This document shows, piece after piece, positions 44,138 through 53,603 of a DNA stretch of 64,000 nt. The stretch's first letter is position 1. The number at the start of each line of letters is the position of its first letter. The notes beneath the pieces are model-generated. The model was not told where the DNA came from. It did not search any database and saw only the letters and a list, made by a program, of their open reading frames with translations. The DNA is from Promethearchaeota archaeon Loki_b32 (lineage in GTDB: Archaea > Asgardarchaeota > Lokiarchaeia > Sigyniarchaeales > SOKP01). The position numbers were made by a program, and so were the translations under genes. The stretch is taken from NCBI GenBank assembly GCA_005223125.1, contig NJBH01000020.1, positions 1-64,000 of the forward strand, given 5' to 3'.

Positions 44138-46117
44138 ATGTCAAAAGAAGAAAGAATGAAAAGTATTCTAACTGAAACCCGTATATTTAATCCTGTTGAT
44201 CTTAATCCTGATTATGCAAAAACTGGAATGTCTATGGAAGAATATCAAAAACTTTACAAACAGTCAATAGAAGACATGGAAGGTTTTTGGGGAGAACAAG
44301 CAAAATCAATTGATTGGTTTAAACCATACGATAAAGTTTGGGAAAAAACTGATTTATTTCCCGGTAAATGGTTTGTTGGCGGAAAACTTAATGTGAGCTA
44401 CAACGCTATAGATAGACATGTTAAGGCAGGAAAAGGAGATAAAATAGCGTTAATCTGGGAAGCAGATGAACCAGGACAAGTCCGAAAGTTCACTTACAAT
44501 GAACTATTGAAAGAAGTAAGTAAAGTAGCTAATGGAATGAAGAATCTAGGATTGAAAAAAGGTGATCGCGCCACGATTTGGTTACCTATGGTTCCTGAAC
44601 TAGCTATCATTATGTTGGCTTGTGCTCGAATAGGTGTGATTCATTCAATTGTATTTGGGGGATTTTCAAAAGAAGCGGTAAAAGATAGAATTGAAGATTC
44701 AGATTCGCGTCTTTTATTCACAAGTGATGAGACATTAAGAGCTGGAAAGTTTTATCCAAAAATGGCTGATGTTGTTCAAATCATTGATGCCGTTCCTACA
44801 ATAGAACATGTAATTGTTGTTAAACGTTCTGGTAGAGATGTACCCCATACAGATAAAGATATCTGGTATCATGATTTCATTAATGGCATGAGTGAGGAAT
44901 GTGAACCTGAAATAATGGATTCTGAAGATACCTTATTCATTTTATACACAAGTGGAACAACAGGAAAACCAAAAGGCGTAAATCATACTACAGCAGGATA
45001 TATACTGTATACCTCATTCACTCATAGAGTTGTATTTAATTACCAGGAAAGAGATATCTGGTATTGTACTGCTGATATTGGCTGGATTACAGGACACTCT
45101 TATATTGTCTATGGACCATTAACAAATGGAGCGACTTCCTTGATGTTCGAGGGTGTCCCTACTTATCCAGATGTTGATCGTTTCTGGGATATTGTTGAAC
45201 ACCATAAGGTGACTCATTTTTATACCGCTCCAACAGCAATTCGTGCTTTAATGCGATATGGTGATGAACCAGTTAAAAAACATGACTTAAGTTCTTTGAA
45301 AGTACTTGGAACAGTTGGTGAACCAATTAATCCTGAAGCTTGGACTTGGTATCATAGAATCATTGGTAAAGAACGATGTCCAATTGTTGATACTTACTGG
45401 CAAACTGAAACTGGTGGATTTATAATGACTCCAATAGCAACAGCAACACCCACAAAACCTGGGTCTTGTTGTATGCCCTTTTTAGGAATTAAACCAATCA
45501 TTTTTGATTTGGAAGGAGATGAGATTACAGAACCTAATGAGGGCGGGTATTTTGCAATTCAAGCACCATGGCCGGGAATGTTAAGAGATGTTTGGGGCGA
45601 TACAGAGAGATTTAAATCAACTTATCTTGAAAAGTATCCAGGGTATTATTACACTGATGATGGAGCACGACGAGATGAAGATGGTTATTATTGGATTCTT
45701 GGACGATTAGATGATGTTATAAAAGTGTCAGGACACCGTATAGGAACAATGGAAATAGAATCTGCTCTTGTAACCCATCCAAGTGTTGCGGAAGCTGCTG
45801 TTGCTCCTTTTCCACATAAAATTAAAGGTCAGGCAATATGGGCATTTGTTACGTTAATGCAAGGAGTTGAAAAATCTGCTAAATTATCCAAAGAAATTAG
45901 AATGCATGTTAGACAAGAAATTGGACCAGTATTTCAACCAGACGTTATTCAATTTGCTGATGCCTTGCCTAAGACGAGAAGCGGTAAGATAATGCGTAGA
46001 ATTTTAAAAGCAATTGCCGCTGGAACTGATATTGGAAATGTTACAACGTTAGCTGATCCTTCTGTAGTAGATGCTTTACTAGAAGAACGAAAAAAGATGG
46101 ATATAGAAGTAGGGTAA
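44138..46117 (+). CDS. acs: Acetyl-CoA synthetase, AMP-forming
   Basis: The product has 659 residues, full length for the family. Signature blocks: YTSGTTGKPKGVNHT (AMP-binding P-loop), TADIGWITGHSY, VDTYWQTETGG (A5), YYTDDGARRDEDGYYWILGR (A7/A8), and PKTRSGKIMRRILK near the C-terminus with the catalytic Lys that is subject to acetylation in bacteria. It makes acetyl-CoA from acetate, ATP and CoA. The divergent neighbour is a CoA-transferase with a GNAT domain, which could in principle acetylate this Lys. Confidence 0.96.
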   Translation: MSKEERMKSILTETRIFNPVDLNPDYAKTGMSMEEYQKLYKQSIEDMEGFWGEQAKSIDWFKPYDKVWEKTDLFPGKWFVGGKLNVSYNAIDRHVKAGKGDKIALIWEADEPGQVRKFTYNELLKEVSKVANGMKNLGLKKGDRATIWLPMVPELAIIMLACARIGVIHSIVFGGFSKEAVKDRIEDSDSRLLFTSDETLRAGKFYPKMADVVQIIDAVPTIEHVIVVKRSGRDVPHTDKDIWYHDFINGMSEECEPEIMDSEDTLFILYTSGTTGKPKGVNHTTAGYILYTSFTHRVVFNYQERDIWYCTADIGWITGHSYIVYGPLTNGATSLMFEGVPTYPDVDRFWDIVEHHKVTHFYTAPTAIRALMRYGDEPVKKHDLSSLKVLGTVGEPINPEAWTWYHRIIGKERCPIVDTYWQTETGGFIMTPIATATPTKPGSCCMPFLGIKPIIFDLEGDEITEPNEGGYFAIQAPWPGMLRDVWGDTERFKSTYLEKYPGYYYTDDGARRDEDGYYWILGRLDDVIKVSGHRIGTMEIESALVTHPSVAEAAVAPFPHKIKGQAIWAFVTLMQGVEKSAKLSKEIRMHVRQEIGPVFQPDVIQFADALPKTRSGKIMRRILKAIAAGTDIGNVTTLADPSVVDALLEERKKMDIEVG

Positions 46118-46205
46118 ATAAATTCTTTATTTTTTATTTTTTAATGGTTTTGCCAAAAGTTTATCGACTTTTTAATATATTTTATTAAGTTCAACAATAT
46201 TTTCG

Positions 46206-47048
46206 TCAACCTTTTGCAAAAGTACCTATTGCATATAATAAATCTAATTTCTCATTGATTTCATTCCCTAATATCATCTTTACACTGGCTCTATTTTCTA
46301 GTTCAGTTAAATTGAACAATTCAAAAATCCTTTTTGGTAAGTATTTATGTCTAGCAATAATCATATGATCAGCTCCTAATGTAATACTCTTATTAATTAT
46401 TTGTAATGCTGCCTCTAAATTCGTGGCAATTAATGGTCCTAACCGTTTATTCGCTAATAATCCATATCCTTCATTTTCAATAGTTAAAATCCTAGCACCC
46501 AATTTAATTCTCATTTTTAAGTAATTATATCGATCAAATCCCATTGTTTTCTTATCTAAAACTAACACCCAATCTGGAACTGTATTTAAAATCTTTATCT
46601 CTTTATCTGCAAATCCTAATTCTGGTGGCTGTATTGGTAATTGATACATCACGCCATAAAATCTTCGATTAAAACCAAATTTTTTATAAATCGGCTCTCC
46701 TAATTGAGAAGCGTAAAGAATCATTGTCTCACTATTCATTTTATTTGCAATTTCTAGTAAATTCCTAAAGATTTCTGTACCTACGCCCCTTCCTCTGCAT
46801 TCTTGCAATACGGCCATATATCCAAAACTACTAACTTTTTCAAATGTAAAAACTCCACCAATACCAAAAATTTTTCCTTTGTCTTCAGAAAGAAGGAATT
46901 TTCCAATTTCACATTTTATTAAAGCCTTCCAATTTTTTTCTTCTTCTTTAATATCCTCTGGAGGAGCTCTACCAAAAGCAGAATAGAGTACATTTATACA
47001 TCTGGAAATTTCTCCATCTGCGGGTTCTCTGATAGTATATTTAAGCAT
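46206..47048 (-). CDS. GNAT-family acetyltransferase
   Basis: The product has 280 residues. The GNAT core is in the first 140 residues: FGYMAVLQECRGRGVGTEIF (acetyl-CoA binding loop), then MILYASQLGEPIYKKFGFNRR. The C-terminal half is a second, degenerate acetyltransferase-like fold. The substrate is unknown. It is convergent with acs, and has an AT-rich 88-bp gap after it. Confidence 0.85.
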   Translation of the reverse strand: MLKYTIREPADGEISRCINVLYSAFGRAPPEDIKEEEKNWKALIKCEIGKFLLSEDKGKIFGIGGVFTFEKVSSFGYMAVLQECRGRGVGTEIFRNLLEIANKMNSETMILYASQLGEPIYKKFGFNRRFYGVMYQLPIQPPELGFADKEIKILNTVPDWVLVLDKKTMGFDRYNYLKMRIKLGARILTIENEGYGLLANKRLGPLIATNLEAALQIINKSITLGADHMIIARHKYLPKRIFELFNLTELENRASVKMILGNEINEKLDLLYAIGTFAKG

Positions 47049-47174
47049 AAAATTTGTTTCAAACCGTTTTTCTTAAAAGAATAAAAATAAATAAATCAAT
47101 TTACTTTTAATATTTCAAAGATTTTTTTATTTTCTAAACTTTGTATTTACTCCATGTATTTTGAGGTTTTATAA

Positions 47175-48845
47175 TTGAGTTTTAACAGTGATCAGTTAGC
47201 TGAAAAGATAAAAACGATGGATCAAAAAGAAGCTGTTGAGATGCTTCTTTCAATATTATCAACATCTGATAATATGGAAAGTAAAATAAAAGCAGCTGAA
47301 CTCTTAATTCAATTCGATGAAAGTAAAAATAAGTACTTTCAATATATAAAAAATACCTTTTTAAATGATCGGCATCCACAATTGAGGCTTCAGTTAATAA
47401 ATTTAATAGGGACATATTATAAAGATGAGGGAATTAACTTCTTAAAAGAACAATATAAAACCTGCAGTGATGGAACGGTTAGGAAAAATCTTATTGATAT
47501 TGTTGGAAAAGTTGACTTAAATACCTCAATACCATTTCTTATAGAAGCATTAAATGATGCAAATATTGAAGCTAAAGAAATCGCTATAACTTACTTAGGA
47601 AAAATTAGCGCTAGCGAAGCGTTAATGTCTTTAATCGACCTGCTCCATTTAAAAAATGCTGAGATTTATGATTCTCTAATTTACGCTATTGTAAAAATTG
47701 GAAAAAAAGGAAATTTAGAAATTATTAATGATTATATTAATACAGAAGACCCTCACATCAAGAGAGAAATTCCCATAATTCTTGGGAAGATAGGAAGTAA
47801 AGAGAGTGAAACTATTTTAATTGATTTTTTAAAAGATGATAATCCAATTATACGGAAGAATTCAGTGAAAGCATTGGAAAAGATAATTGAATTAAAGAAT
47901 ATAAAGAACGTGTTAGAAGTTCTAGAGGACAAAGATATTGAAGTAAGGAAAGAAACTATTCGAGTGTTAGGGAATATTGGAAGTAAGAGAGCAGTTGCAC
48001 CCTTATTGGAGTTATTAAAAGAAGATGATGTAAAAATTAGAAATTTTGCTAAAAATGCTCTAAATAAAATTCTCAGTAAAAGTAAATCGTATGAACTTCT
48101 TTATGATATTGTAAAAGGAAGAAATATTAACGCCAGAAAAGAAGCAATAAAACTCTTAGGAATGTTGAAAGATGTTAATGCTATTGATCTTCTGATGACA
48201 ACTTTCAATAGCAAGGTAACAAGTCTTAGAGGAGCAGCATATCGTTCCCTCTTAAAAATTTTAAATGATAAAATTGACGATAAGATTATAAACGCACTAG
48301 CAGATAAATCTTGGCAGATAAGGATGTTTTGTATCAAAATTCTCGGTGAAATCAGAGATCCAAGCACTATCGATAATATATTCAATTTTATTGAAGATGA
48401 TAACGGAAGTGTAAGGAAAGCAGCTGTGGATGCATTAATCAAATTTGAGGATGAAAAAGTAATAGAATTAGCAAGGGAGTCATTGGAGAGTTCAAATTGG
48501 AAAACTCGAAGGGCTGTAGTCAAATTATTAATACTAGCTGGAAATAAGGAATCATTTGACTCATTAATGTCTTGTTTAAATGATGAAGATGTATACATTA
48601 AAAGTTGGGCTGCAATGGCTTTAGGTAAATTGAAAGATATTGAATCTATTGAACCTTTTATTCAACTATTAAAAGAAAATGATGATAAAATAAGAATATC
48701 CGCTATTAAAGCCCTAGGTGAAATTGGGAATAAAGATGCCATTAAACCATTAATACAGGCGTTAGGAGACGATAATTGGGACGTAAGAAAAGAAATTGAG
48801 AACGCTCTGAATCATATTGATCCAGACTGGATGAACTACTTGTAG
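47175..48845 (+). CDS. HEAT-repeat protein (PBS-lyase type repeats)
   Basis: The product has 556 residues made of about 16 HEAT-like repeats from near residue 35 to the end. Examples are IPFLIEALNDANIEAKEIAI and AVAPLLELLKEDDVKIRNFA; the last repeats resemble the PBS-lyase HEAT consensus (AIKPLIQALGDDNWDVR). It probably forms a solenoid that binds other proteins. Start is TTG at 47175, with TGAGG about 8 nt upstream; the first ATG (47218) would shorten the N-terminus. No catalytic domain. Confidence 0.85.
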   Translation: MSFNSDQLAEKIKTMDQKEAVEMLLSILSTSDNMESKIKAAELLIQFDESKNKYFQYIKNTFLNDRHPQLRLQLINLIGTYYKDEGINFLKEQYKTCSDGTVRKNLIDIVGKVDLNTSIPFLIEALNDANIEAKEIAITYLGKISASEALMSLIDLLHLKNAEIYDSLIYAIVKIGKKGNLEIINDYINTEDPHIKREIPIILGKIGSKESETILIDFLKDDNPIIRKNSVKALEKIIELKNIKNVLEVLEDKDIEVRKETIRVLGNIGSKRAVAPLLELLKEDDVKIRNFAKNALNKILSKSKSYELLYDIVKGRNINARKEAIKLLGMLKDVNAIDLLMTTFNSKVTSLRGAAYRSLLKILNDKIDDKIINALADKSWQIRMFCIKILGEIRDPSTIDNIFNFIEDDNGSVRKAAVDALIKFEDEKVIELARESLESSNWKTRRAVVKLLILAGNKESFDSLMSCLNDEDVYIKSWAAMALGKLKDIESIEPFIQLLKENDDKIRISAIKALGEIGNKDAIKPLIQALGDDNWDVRKEIENALNHIDPDWMNYL

Positions 48846-48896
48846 AAATTTATTTTGCTAAAAATAACGAATTTCTTAAAGAGCTTTAGTTAGTAC

Positions 48897-49283
48897 TTAA
48901 TACAATTTAGCTAAGCTTTGAATATATTCCTGTAATTTACTGAAGATTAGGTTTATATTAGATTCCTTTTTCACAATCATTATTAAAAATGTTTTATTGT
49001 CACATTCAAAAATAAATATGGTTTTTTCTGCTAATTCAGTAATAATTTTATTAATCTTTCTATTACCCATTGTTTCACCAATACCTACAGCACTTTCTAA
49101 CACAGAAGCACACATAGATGTAAAATTTTTACTATTAAATTCATCCCCTATAATTTTTATTATTACACCCCCATCTCTATAGGCAAAAATGATACCGTCT
49201 AGATTTGCTTTCTGATTTAATTCATGAAGGAGCTGGTTTGCCTCTTTAATCTTTCCCAAATTAGAATTATTCATATAATTCAT
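48897..49283 (-). CDS. Roadblock/LC7-domain protein
   Basis: The product has 128 residues. The roadblock fold is seen: two N-terminal helices, then LDGIIFAYRDGGVIIKI, a central helix with FTSMCASVLESAVGIGETMG, the strand TIFIFECDNKTFLIMIV and a last helix. Such proteins act as dimeric platforms for small GTPases (MglB, Lamtor, dynein light chain). No partner GTPase is adjacent; the nearest is at 52183. It is convergent with the HEAT protein. Confidence 0.85.
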   Translation of the reverse strand: MNYMNNSNLGKIKEANQLLHELNQKANLDGIIFAYRDGGVIIKIIGDEFNSKNFTSMCASVLESAVGIGETMGNRKINKIITELAEKTIFIFECDNKTFLIMIVKKESNINLIFSKLQEYIQSLAKLY

Positions 49284-49351
49284 TAAATAATATATTTCCG
49301 TTTCTATGAGTATGGATAATTAAATAAAACTATTGAATTATTATATCATAT

Positions 49352-50752
49352 ATGGAAAAAGCGAATTCTGTTAAAAAAATAACTGAATTAATAAGAAATT
49401 CGAATGATGAATTTATTGAAAACGAGTTGCGCCCATTTTTACGAATCCCTAGTAATACTCTTAATAGCGAAGGTATATTTAAAGCTAAAGATTTTCTATT
49501 ATCTTACGTTTCAGATTTTTGCGAAGAAATTAAAGAGTTTAATGGTGAAATTAACCCTCTAATTTTGGCGAAGGTTGATGGAGTAATAGAGAAATCTTTA
49601 TTAATATATATGATGTATGATACTCAACCTATAAATAATGAAAAAGAATGGATAAGTAATCCATTTGCAGCAGAAGTTCATATACTCCCTCCTCCATTAG
49701 ACGTTCTAGGGGATTGTATTATTGCAAGAGGTGCATATAATTCGAAAACACCTTTATTATGCTTCTTAAATGTAGTAAAAGAACTTAAAAAAAAAGATGA
49801 GTTGCCTATATCTCTCTTATTACTATTTGACGGAGAGGAGGAAATTGGTTCTCTTGGTCTATTGAGATTTCTTGAAGAAAATAAGAATATATTTAAAGAT
49901 TGCGTAGATGTCTATTATCCTGCTGCAAAACAAGATCTTAATGGAAATTCGGTTTTAAAGTTGGGTTATAAAGGAATTTTATCTTTTACTATAAAAATAA
50001 CTTCACAAAATAAAGAACCGCATTCAGCATTCAGTGGGATGGTTCCCAATCCCGCAGCTGATTTAGTTTCTTTAATCAATACTATATTTTCTAACAATGA
50101 GTATCAAATTGAATGTTTAAATAAAGCTTATGAGATTTCTGAAGATGATCAGCTATTGATTGATATGTTAATGAGAACAATTGATTTCGAAAAAATCAAA
50201 GAAAAGGCAGGCATCTTAAAAACTCGTGAAAGAGTTCCAAAAAAGGCTTTTATAAATTACTTATTTAGTCCAACATTTAATATTTCTACTCTAAAATCGG
50301 GTTTTTTAGAAGAAGGATCAAAAAATTATATACCTAATGAAGCAATGTGTAATGTTGATGTTAGATTTGCTCACGATATTTCTGTGAATGCTTTATTTCA
50401 AGAAATTAAAGAAAAAATTGATACATTTTCTAAAGGAACACAATCCGAGATTGAGTTAATTAGAAATATTGGTTATGAGAGTTCTAGGGTCAATAAAGAA
50501 TCCATTTTGGTAAAAACAATTATAGAAAGTACCAAAATATTAGGTGTACAAACTGTAATTTGGCCAATAAGTGCTGCTGCTGCTCCTTTAAGTATGATTC
50601 AAAGGAAACTCGGATTAAATTTCATAGTTGGAGGGTTGGGTATTGGAGGTTATGCTCATGCTCCTAATGAATTCATTCAATACGACTCAATTATTAATAC
50701 AAGATTAGCAAATTATCATTTTATAAGAATTTATTCAAAATCTAACATATGA
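49352..50752 (+). CDS. M20-family peptidase homologue lacking several metal ligands
   Basis: The product has 466 residues and is collinear with M20 dipeptidases of the CNDP/DapE type. However, the HxD motif is replaced: LLIYMMYDTQPIN where the family has GHYDxQP. The bridging Asp of GAxDxKG is Asn (RGAYNSKTP), and the next Asp ligand region reads DVYYPAAKQD. The GEEEIGS base and the late His (GGYAHAPNEF) are kept. It may therefore have lost metallopeptidase activity, or use fewer metals. The dimerisation domain is present in the middle. It starts 68 bp from the divergent roadblock gene. Confidence 0.8.
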   Translation: MEKANSVKKITELIRNSNDEFIENELRPFLRIPSNTLNSEGIFKAKDFLLSYVSDFCEEIKEFNGEINPLILAKVDGVIEKSLLIYMMYDTQPINNEKEWISNPFAAEVHILPPPLDVLGDCIIARGAYNSKTPLLCFLNVVKELKKKDELPISLLLLFDGEEEIGSLGLLRFLEENKNIFKDCVDVYYPAAKQDLNGNSVLKLGYKGILSFTIKITSQNKEPHSAFSGMVPNPAADLVSLINTIFSNNEYQIECLNKAYEISEDDQLLIDMLMRTIDFEKIKEKAGILKTRERVPKKAFINYLFSPTFNISTLKSGFLEEGSKNYIPNEAMCNVDVRFAHDISVNALFQEIKEKIDTFSKGTQSEIELIRNIGYESSRVNKESILVKTIIESTKILGVQTVIWPISAAAAPLSMIQRKLGLNFIVGGLGIGGYAHAPNEFIQYDSIINTRLANYHFIRIYSKSNI

Positions 50753-50796
50753 AGCTTGTAGAGAAATTTTTTAAATTGATAAAAAATTAATCTAAT

Positions 50797-51951
50797 CTAA
50801 TCAAATAATCCAATTATTCCCCTACTTTTTGATTTTATTGCATTTTCAGGGCACAATTCGGAACAACATAAACAAGAAATGCATTTTTTCCTTGAAAAAA
50901 TTGGGTAATTGCCTTCTATAAATTCGATTGCTTCTGCAGGACATATTTCTGCACACTGACCACACTGGGCACACTTTTCTTTTATTAAATTAGGCATTTT
51001 CTTTATTATTTTATATGCTAAATGCCCAGACATATAACTAATAAATCTTGTCATAGTACTTCCAGGAACATTAAATTTCGGGGTTTGTTTTTTAGCCTCT
51101 TCAAGAGACATTCCTACGATTTCAATATTTTCTATATTTCCAACTCCTAAGTTTCGCTCTATTGCATTTTTAATATGAGGTACATTTTTCGTTTTAACTT
51201 TACCAATTTCCAGTGCTACAACATCTAAAGCTAATTCATCTGTTCCAGCAAGAATAAGATCCCATTTATTCATAGATCCTCCTCCAGGACCACTCCTTCC
51301 TTCCATGATCTCCTGTAAATCGTAAACAATTAATCTACTTGGTTTATTTTTTACAATCCATGAAAAATTATCTGTAAGAACTTCTCCAAATTGCTCCGCA
51401 GTTTTTCCTAATAAATGATATTTAGCTTTTAGACCTCCCTGTATAATTCCCCAATAATTTTTCATTGCCCCCGTCATCGTTGCCTCTATGTGAGATTTTA
51501 AGCGAGGTAAATTTATCAATGTATCACATTCTTTAACAACCTTGGCAACACGAATTTCTTTTAATCTTAAAGCTCCTTCGATTGTTTCAATTATTGGAAC
51601 ATCGCTTTCAAAATCAACAAGTTTTATGCCATGTTCCTCACAAATTTCAAGTAATCCAATTTTTTCTGCCACGTCAGAAGCAGTCTTTCCCTGTTGTCCT
51701 GGAGAATCTCCAACAGATACATTTTTCATAGAAACTCCTTTTTCTTTTAGATAAGAAATTACACCTTCTATAAAACTTGGTTGAGTACATGCTTCTTTTT
51801 TTGACGTAAGTAAATTTGGTTTCAAAAGAATTTGTCTAGAATTTAAAAAATCAAATGAGAAGTTATCTTCAATTAACTTAATAGCCCCAACTACTGCTTT
51901 GGGAATAGATTCATACTCATTTACATTTATGATACTAATTTTTGTAGACAT
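50797..51951 (-). CDS. DUF362 protein with two 4Fe-4S clusters
   Basis: The product has 384 residues. Residues 1-300 are DUF362 (PNLLTSKKEACTQPSFIEGV, then GDSPGQQGKTASDV, and NLPRLKSHIEATMTGAMKNY). The C-terminus has two ferredoxin motifs: CAQCGQCAEICP and CISCLCCSELCP. These proteins are widespread in anaerobes and probably carry electrons for an unknown reaction. Single gene, convergent with the M20-like gene. Confidence 0.9.
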   Translation of the reverse strand: MSTKISIINVNEYESIPKAVVGAIKLIEDNFSFDFLNSRQILLKPNLLTSKKEACTQPSFIEGVISYLKEKGVSMKNVSVGDSPGQQGKTASDVAEKIGLLEICEEHGIKLVDFESDVPIIETIEGALRLKEIRVAKVVKECDTLINLPRLKSHIEATMTGAMKNYWGIIQGGLKAKYHLLGKTAEQFGEVLTDNFSWIVKNKPSRLIVYDLQEIMEGRSGPGGGSMNKWDLILAGTDELALDVVALEIGKVKTKNVPHIKNAIERNLGVGNIENIEIVGMSLEEAKKQTPKFNVPGSTMTRFISYMSGHLAYKIIKKMPNLIKEKCAQCGQCAEICPAEAIEFIEGNYPIFSRKKCISCLCCSELCPENAIKSKSRGIIGLFD

Positions 51952-52182
51952 TGCTTAAATTGACGAGAATTTTTTCTTTCTTGAAATATTTCTTTTTATA
52001 AATTGTAAAAAATATTTTAAATTTGAGATTATTAGGTATCTAAAACCATTTATTTTTAATAATCTAATCTATTATATTTATAAAAAAATTTAATATCTAT
52101 TAAGTAAGGTCAAGAAAAAAAAAATTCAACTCGTATATTAAATTATAAACTGTTTTAAATTGATTTACTAGGGGTATAACAT

Positions 52183-52716
52183 ATGGCTGACGCGATGTTT
52201 AAGATTGTGTTTTTCGGGGATGGAGGTGTCGGTAAAACAACTTTAATAACCCGGTTTCTGACTGGTGTCTTTAAGAGCGATTCAGTTATAACAATCGGGG
52301 TAGACTTTCATGTAAAAAAAGTTGATATTGATGGGAAACGAGTTAGTTTACAAATCTGGGATTTTGCTGGTGAGGATAGGTTTAGATTTCTTATGCCTAG
52401 TTATGTAGTTGGAGCCTCTGGAGGAATCTTTATGTTTGATATAACAAGATATACAAGTCTTAAAAATTTTAATGATTGGATTGAAATTTTTAAAACAGGT
52501 TATAAAACTGTTAACCACCAAATGCCTGTTCTTATGGTAGGGAGCAAACTAGACCTTGAGTATAAAAGAGCCGTTTCTAGAGAAGATGCGCTTGAATTGG
52601 CTAAAAAAAATAATCTTTTCGGGTACATCGAATGTTCTGCTAAAGATGGGCAAAATGTAGAAGAAATTTTTGAAGAAATTGCCCGATTAATGATGATGAA
52701 AGCAGGATTACTGTAA
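52183..52716 (+). CDS. Rab-like small GTPase with altered switch II
   Basis: The product has 177 residues. P-loop GDGGVGKTTLITRF and switch I TIGVDFHVKK are normal. G3 is WDFAGEDRFRF, where the catalytic Gln of AGQ is Glu. G4 is VGSKLDL instead of NKxD, and G5 is CSAKDG. There is no C-terminal cysteine. The Gln-to-Glu change suggests slow hydrolysis or need for a GAP. Preceded by AGGGG about 8 nt before the ATG. It is separate in sequence from the pair at 18-20 kb. Confidence 0.92.
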   Translation: MADAMFKIVFFGDGGVGKTTLITRFLTGVFKSDSVITIGVDFHVKKVDIDGKRVSLQIWDFAGEDRFRFLMPSYVVGASGGIFMFDITRYTSLKNFNDWIEIFKTGYKTVNHQMPVLMVGSKLDLEYKRAVSREDALELAKKNNLFGYIECSAKDGQNVEEIFEEIARLMMMKAGLL

Positions 52717-52739
52717 TAAAGATCAGAGTTAAGATTATA

Positions 52740-53603
52740 CTAATTTTTAAAAATCTCATCTAAATTATTAATTACAATATCTGGGATTAGGTTTTTATCA
52801 AAATCTTCAGAAATATTCGCTTTATCTTTTAAATCTTTAATCATTTCTAAAGTAGTAACTCCAGTTAATACAGCCACCGTTATTATCCCCGCACGGTTGC
52901 CTGCTAAAATATCAGTATTCAGTCTATCCCCAAAAATACAAGTATTTTCAGCTGATATTTGAGTTTCATTCAATATCATTTCAATTCCAAAAGGTTCTGG
53001 TTTTCCGAATATTCTAACAGGATTTTTACCTGTACATGTAATTAGAGCATTTACCATTGTACCCGCTCCCGGTTTAAGCCCTCGAGCAACAGGCAATGTA
53101 GAATCTGCGTTTGTTGCATAAAATTTAGCATTACCCTCTAAAACACATTTTTGTGCAATTGCTATATCATTATAATTAAAATTTCTATCAAGTCCAACGA
53201 TTACAAAATCAATCTCATTGAAATTTACAGGTTCAGTAATTATTTTATGCCCTAATGATTGTAACTCTTCTCTTAAGCCTATTTCTCCAATTACAAAAAT
53301 ATTAGCGTTTTCCTTTTTTTTTGTAATTTCGGCAGAGGAGATTGAAGCACTTGTATAAAAATCAGATATTGTACTATCTAAATTGAATTTTTTTAACCTC
53401 TCTACATAGGTTTTTCGTGTTGCAGTAGAATTATTTGAATTATACACTACCTTAATAGAACGTTTTTTAAGTTCTTTTATTATTCTATCTGCTTGTGGAA
53501 TTAAAGTATCTCCACGATAAATCACACCATCTAAGTCAAAAATTGCTAACTTAATATCATTTAAATTATCTATTAATTCTCGCATATTAAAAATTAAAAC
53601 CAT
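52740..53603 (-). CDS. HAD-superfamily phosphatase, NagD/4-nitrophenylphosphatase type
   Basis: The product has 287 residues. Motifs: LAIFDLDGVIYRGD (I), VVYNSNNSTATRKTYVERL (II), KPEPFGIEMIL (III Lys), and IFGDRLNTDILAGNRAGI (IV). The C2-type cap is between II and III. It dephosphorylates small molecules, for example phosphoglycolate, glycerol phosphate or nucleotides. The start is either 53603, overlapping the end of the upstream gene by 10 bp, or the ATG at 53585; the overlap suggests translational coupling with the lipid kinase-like gene. Confidence 0.87.
   Translation of the reverse strand: MVLIFNMRELIDNLNDIKLAIFDLDGVIYRGDTLIPQADRIIKELKKRSIKVVYNSNNSTATRKTYVERLKKFNLDSTISDFYTSASISSAEITKKKENANIFVIGEIGLREELQSLGHKIITEPVNFNEIDFVIVGLDRNFNYNDIAIAQKCVLEGNAKFYATNADSTLPVARGLKPGAGTMVNALITCTGKNPVRIFGKPEPFGIEMILNETQISAENTCIFGDRLNTDILAGNRAGIITVAVLTGVTTLEMIKDLKDKANISEDFDKNLIPDIVINNLDEIFKN

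Noticed and set aside
48101-48598. 165-codon minus-strand frame
   Set aside because: It is antisense to the HEAT-repeat protein; its Ser/Leu-rich composition mirrors the repeats.
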